Positions 8,711-10,306 of a stretch of 10,306 bases of DNA are shown piece by piece (the stretch's first letter is position 1; each line of letters begins with the position of its first letter). Under the pieces are notes generated by a model, which saw only the letters and a program-made list of their open reading frames with translations, made no database searches and had not been told where the DNA came from. Source of the DNA: Caldilineaceae bacterium (GTDB lineage Bacteria > Chloroflexota > Anaerolineae > Caldilineales > Caldilineaceae); the NCBI GenBank assembly GCA_012032975.1, contig JAAUPU010000037.1, positions 1-10,306 on the forward strand, read 5' to 3'. The translations under genes were made by a program, and so were the position numbers.

Positions 8711-9430
8711 CTACGACGCGATCACTGTCCCTACCGGCTCGCCACACACCACCTGTTCGAGTGCGCCCGCTTGCCACAAGTTGATGACGTGAATTGGCAG
8801 ATCGTTGTCCATGCACATGGCCATGGCGGTGCTGTCCATCACGCCCAGACGCATGTTGAGCGCGGCGATATAGGTGAGCCGCTCGAACGGTTGGGCATTG
8901 GCATTCAGTTTCGGATCGCTGTCGTACACCGCATCCACCTTAGTCGCCTTGACCAACGTCTCTGCGTCGATCTCCATTGCCCGCAGCGATGCGGCGGTGT
9001 CGGTCGTAAAGTAGGGATTGCCGGTGCCGGCGCCAAAGATGACGACGCGACCCTTTTCCAGGTGACGCACCGCTCGGCGCTGAATGTATGGTTCGGCCAC
9101 CGCGCGAACTTCAATCCCGGTCAACACGCGCGTGGGCAGCCCTTGACGCTCCAGAGCATCTTGCAGGGCCAGCGAATTCATCACCGTGGCCAACATACCC
9201 ATGTGGTCGGCGGTGACCCGTTCCATGCCATGGTCCAGGCCATCTTCTTTGCCGCGCCACAGGTTGCCGCCCCCGATCACGATCGCGACCTGGACACCCA
9301 TATCGACAATTCGCGACACCATGCGGGCCAATTCTTCGGCGCGGCGCGGGTTGATGCCAAACCCTCCTTCGCCTGCCAGGGATTCGCCTCCAAGTTTGAG
9401 CAAAATCCGCCGAAACTTCAGCTCTGCCAT
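8711..9430 (-). CDS. pyrH: Uridylate (UMP) kinase
   Basis: PyrH phosphorylates UMP to UDP with ATP in pyrimidine nucleotide synthesis and belongs to the amino-acid kinase fold as a cytoplasmic hexamer. The product has 239 residues, the normal length. KLGGESL (12-18) is the phosphate-binding strand-loop, IGGGNLWRG (52-60) the glycine-rich loop, and [11 protein letters not shown] (75-85) the UMP-binding helix. [13 protein letters not shown] (135-147) and MDSTA (198-202) complete the family signature. It follows tsf on the same strand, a standard bacterial order (rpsB-tsf-pyrH-frr), but a hairpin lies between them and frr does not follow. A strong Shine-Dalgarno precedes the start. Confidence 0.97.
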   Translation of the reverse strand: MAELKFRRILLKLGGESLAGEGGFGINPRRAEELARMVSRIVDMGVQVAIVIGGGNLWRGKEDGLDHGMERVTADHMGMLATVMNSLALQDALERQGLPTRVLTGIEVRAVAEPYIQRRAVRHLEKGRVVIFGAGTGNPYFTTDTAASLRAMEIDAETLVKATKVDAVYDSDPKLNANAQPFERLTYIAALNMRLGVMDSTAMAMCMDNDLPIHVINLWQAGALEQVVCGEPVGTVIAS

Positions 9431-9438
9431 TCCTGAAT

Positions 9439-9444
9439 CCTCCT
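9439..9444 (-). promoter_or_regulatory. Strong ribosome binding site of pyrH
   Basis: On the minus strand GGAGGAGGAT contains AGGAGG 8 nt before the pyrH ATG at 9430-9428. It is the best Shine-Dalgarno in the window and fixes the pyrH start. Confidence 0.85.
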
Positions 9445-9477
9445 CCGACTATCGTCTGATGATCGCGCCAGATATAA

Positions 9478-9506
9478 GAATGCCCAGCCGATTCGGCTGG
9501 GCATTC
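9478..9506 (-). terminator. Hairpin between tsf and pyrH, probable weak terminator or attenuator
   Basis: A perfect 13-bp stem (9478-9490 with 9494-9506) encloses a 3-nt loop. It begins 9 nt after the tsf stop, and on the minus strand it is followed by TTATATC, a poor U tract. It may reduce read-through from tsf to pyrH, or protect the 3' end of a tsf mRNA. On the plus strand there is no U tract, so the minus-strand reading is preferred. Confidence 0.65.
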
Positions 9507-9514
9507 GCTGTAGG

Positions 9515-10111
9515 TCATTTGCCTACTTCCATACGGCTGAACCTGCTGATCTGGATGTTCTCACCCAGCGCCGCGATGCAGTCCACGAGCAGATCCTTGA
9601 TGGTCTGGTCTGGATCCTTGACAAAGGCTTGTTCGAGCAGACAGACTTCGCTGTACCACTTGTCCAGCTTGCCGGTGATGATCTTTTCGATGATCTCATC
9701 GGGCTTGCCGCTGCCTGCCATCTGGCCCCGATAGATCTCCAGTTCGCTGGCGACGACCTCTTCGGGAACCTCCTCGCGGCTGACATATTGGGGGCTTGAA
9801 GCCACCACATGCATGGCCAGATCCCGGGCCAACTGTTGGAACTGTTCCGTGCGGGCCACAAAGTCGGTTTCGCAGTTGACCTCCACCAGGCTGGCCATTT
9901 TGCTGCCGGCGTGGATATAGCTGCCGATCAGCCCCTCGTTTGTATCGCGATCTGCCTTCTTGGCTGCGGAAGAAAGTCCTTTCTTGCGCAACACTTCGAC
10001 CGCCAGTTCGAAATCACCGTTTGCATCGGTGAGCGCCTTCTTGCAGTCCAAGACGCCTGCGTTGGTCGCCTGTCGCAATTCTTTGACCATTTGCGCAGAG
10101 ATGTCTGCCAT
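9515..10111 (-). CDS. tsf: Translation elongation factor Ts (short form)
   Basis: EF-Ts is the guanine nucleotide exchange factor that releases GDP from EF-Tu. Residues 1-45 form the UBA-like N-terminal domain with [17 protein letters not shown] (11-27), the family's first signature. [11 protein letters not shown] (77-87) holds the TDFV motif (82-85) that contacts EF-Tu. At 198 residues it is much shorter than the E. coli protein of about 283 and resembles the short EF-Ts of Thermus and some other deep-branching phyla, with a single core subdomain. The stop is followed at once by a hairpin, then pyrH. It has its own promoter and Shine-Dalgarno. rpsB, the usual upstream partner, is not visible as an intact gene before the window ends. 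Confidence 0.97.
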   Translation of the reverse strand: MADISAQMVKELRQATNAGVLDCKKALTDANGDFELAVEVLRKKGLSSAAKKADRDTNEGLIGSYIHAGSKMASLVEVNCETDFVARTEQFQQLARDLAMHVVASSPQYVSREEVPEEVVASELEIYRGQMAGSGKPDEIIEKIITGKLDKWYSEVCLLEQAFVKDPDQTIKDLLVDCIAALGENIQISRFSRMEVGK

Positions 10112-10118
10112 TCGTTAT

Positions 10119-10123
10119 CTCCT
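10119..10123 (-). promoter_or_regulatory. Ribosome binding site of tsf
   Basis: AGGAG on the minus strand lies 7 nt before the tsf ATG, an optimal distance. It confirms that start. Confidence 0.85.
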
Positions 10124-10136
10124 AAAATCTCGCTCT

Positions 10137-10164
10137 GTTATATTTTCGTTCGTAGTTGCTTCAA
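10137..10164 (-). promoter_or_regulatory. Candidate sigma70 promoter of tsf
   Basis: On the minus strand TTGAAG (10164-10159) and TATAAC (10142-10137) are 16 nt apart. The predicted start near 10130 would leave a leader of about 20 nt that includes the Shine-Dalgarno. This would allow tsf to be transcribed apart from rpsB. Confidence 0.55.
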
Positions 10165-10215
10165 TCAATCGCCATTTGGGCGCAGACAGCCGCGTGAGAT
10201 TCTCAGCGACTACTG

Positions 10216-10306
10216 GTCATCGTCTCATCGTCATCGTCATCGTCATCGTCGTCATCGCGTCACTCGATCATGCGTCGTCATCGTCACATCGTCATCATCG
10301 TCATCG
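10216..10306. repeat. Imperfect (TCATCG)n low-complexity tract at the window end
   Basis: The plus strand repeats TCATCG, with four perfect copies at 10225-10248 and further copies broken by single-base changes. On the minus strand this is a GATGAC hexamer repeat, which in one frame is pure aspartate. Runs of Asp codons occur in three different frames (near 10224-10256, 10274-10285 and 10288-10305), so an open frame is not kept. It may be the damaged acidic C-terminal tail of ribosomal protein S2 (rpsB normally precedes tsf), or a non-coding microsatellite. The tract reaches the last base, so its full length is unknown. Confidence 0.8.

Noticed and set aside
8699..9436. Plus-strand ORF of 245 codons opposite pyrH
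   Set aside because: It is the antisense shadow of pyrH, which has all family motifs and a strong Shine-Dalgarno.
10216..10306. CRISPR array
   Set aside because: The unit is a 6-bp simple repeat without spacers, so it is a low-complexity tract.

Overview
The window looks like a bacterial chromosome segment of about 60% G+C, probably from a Chloroflexota-like lineage. That assignment is an inference from protein style, the short EF-Ts and the house-keeping gene mix; no 16S or other decisive marker is present. It may be a whole metagenomic contig, because it ends inside a low-complexity tract and several genes carry single-base indels next to homopolymers.

Left part, plus strand: a non-coding leader of about 270 nt with an extended -10 promoter leads into an MtaB-type tRNA methylthiotransferase, readable only through four small frame changes. 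It overlaps pheS (phenylalanyl-tRNA synthetase alpha), and a strong intrinsic terminator closes this translation-related pair. No pheT follows. Next comes a luciferase-like (LLM) flavin oxidoreductase. A near-consensus sigma70 promoter with a palindrome at its start site then precedes a two-gene unit: a Gfo/Idh/MocA oxidoreductase (two compensating frame changes) whose stop codon overlaps the start of a patatin-like phospholipase.

Middle, minus strand (6011-7417): a 468-residue accessory protein of clearly lower G+C (about 45%). It has an N-terminal coiled coil, a PD-(D/E)XK nuclease core resembling the Card1/Can2 (DUF1887) endonucleases, and a predicted C-terminal winged helix, but no recognisable CARF domain. 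It is the most unusual gene here.

Right part, minus strand: tsf (short EF-Ts) with its own promoter and Shine-Dalgarno, a hairpin, pyrH (UMP kinase), then an NAD-dependent epimerase/reductase broken by one frame change. rpsB would be expected upstream of tsf. There the window ends in an imperfect GAT/GAC repeat that could be the Asp-rich tail of ribosomal protein S2, but this cannot be proven. frr, the usual gene after pyrH, is absent from its expected place.
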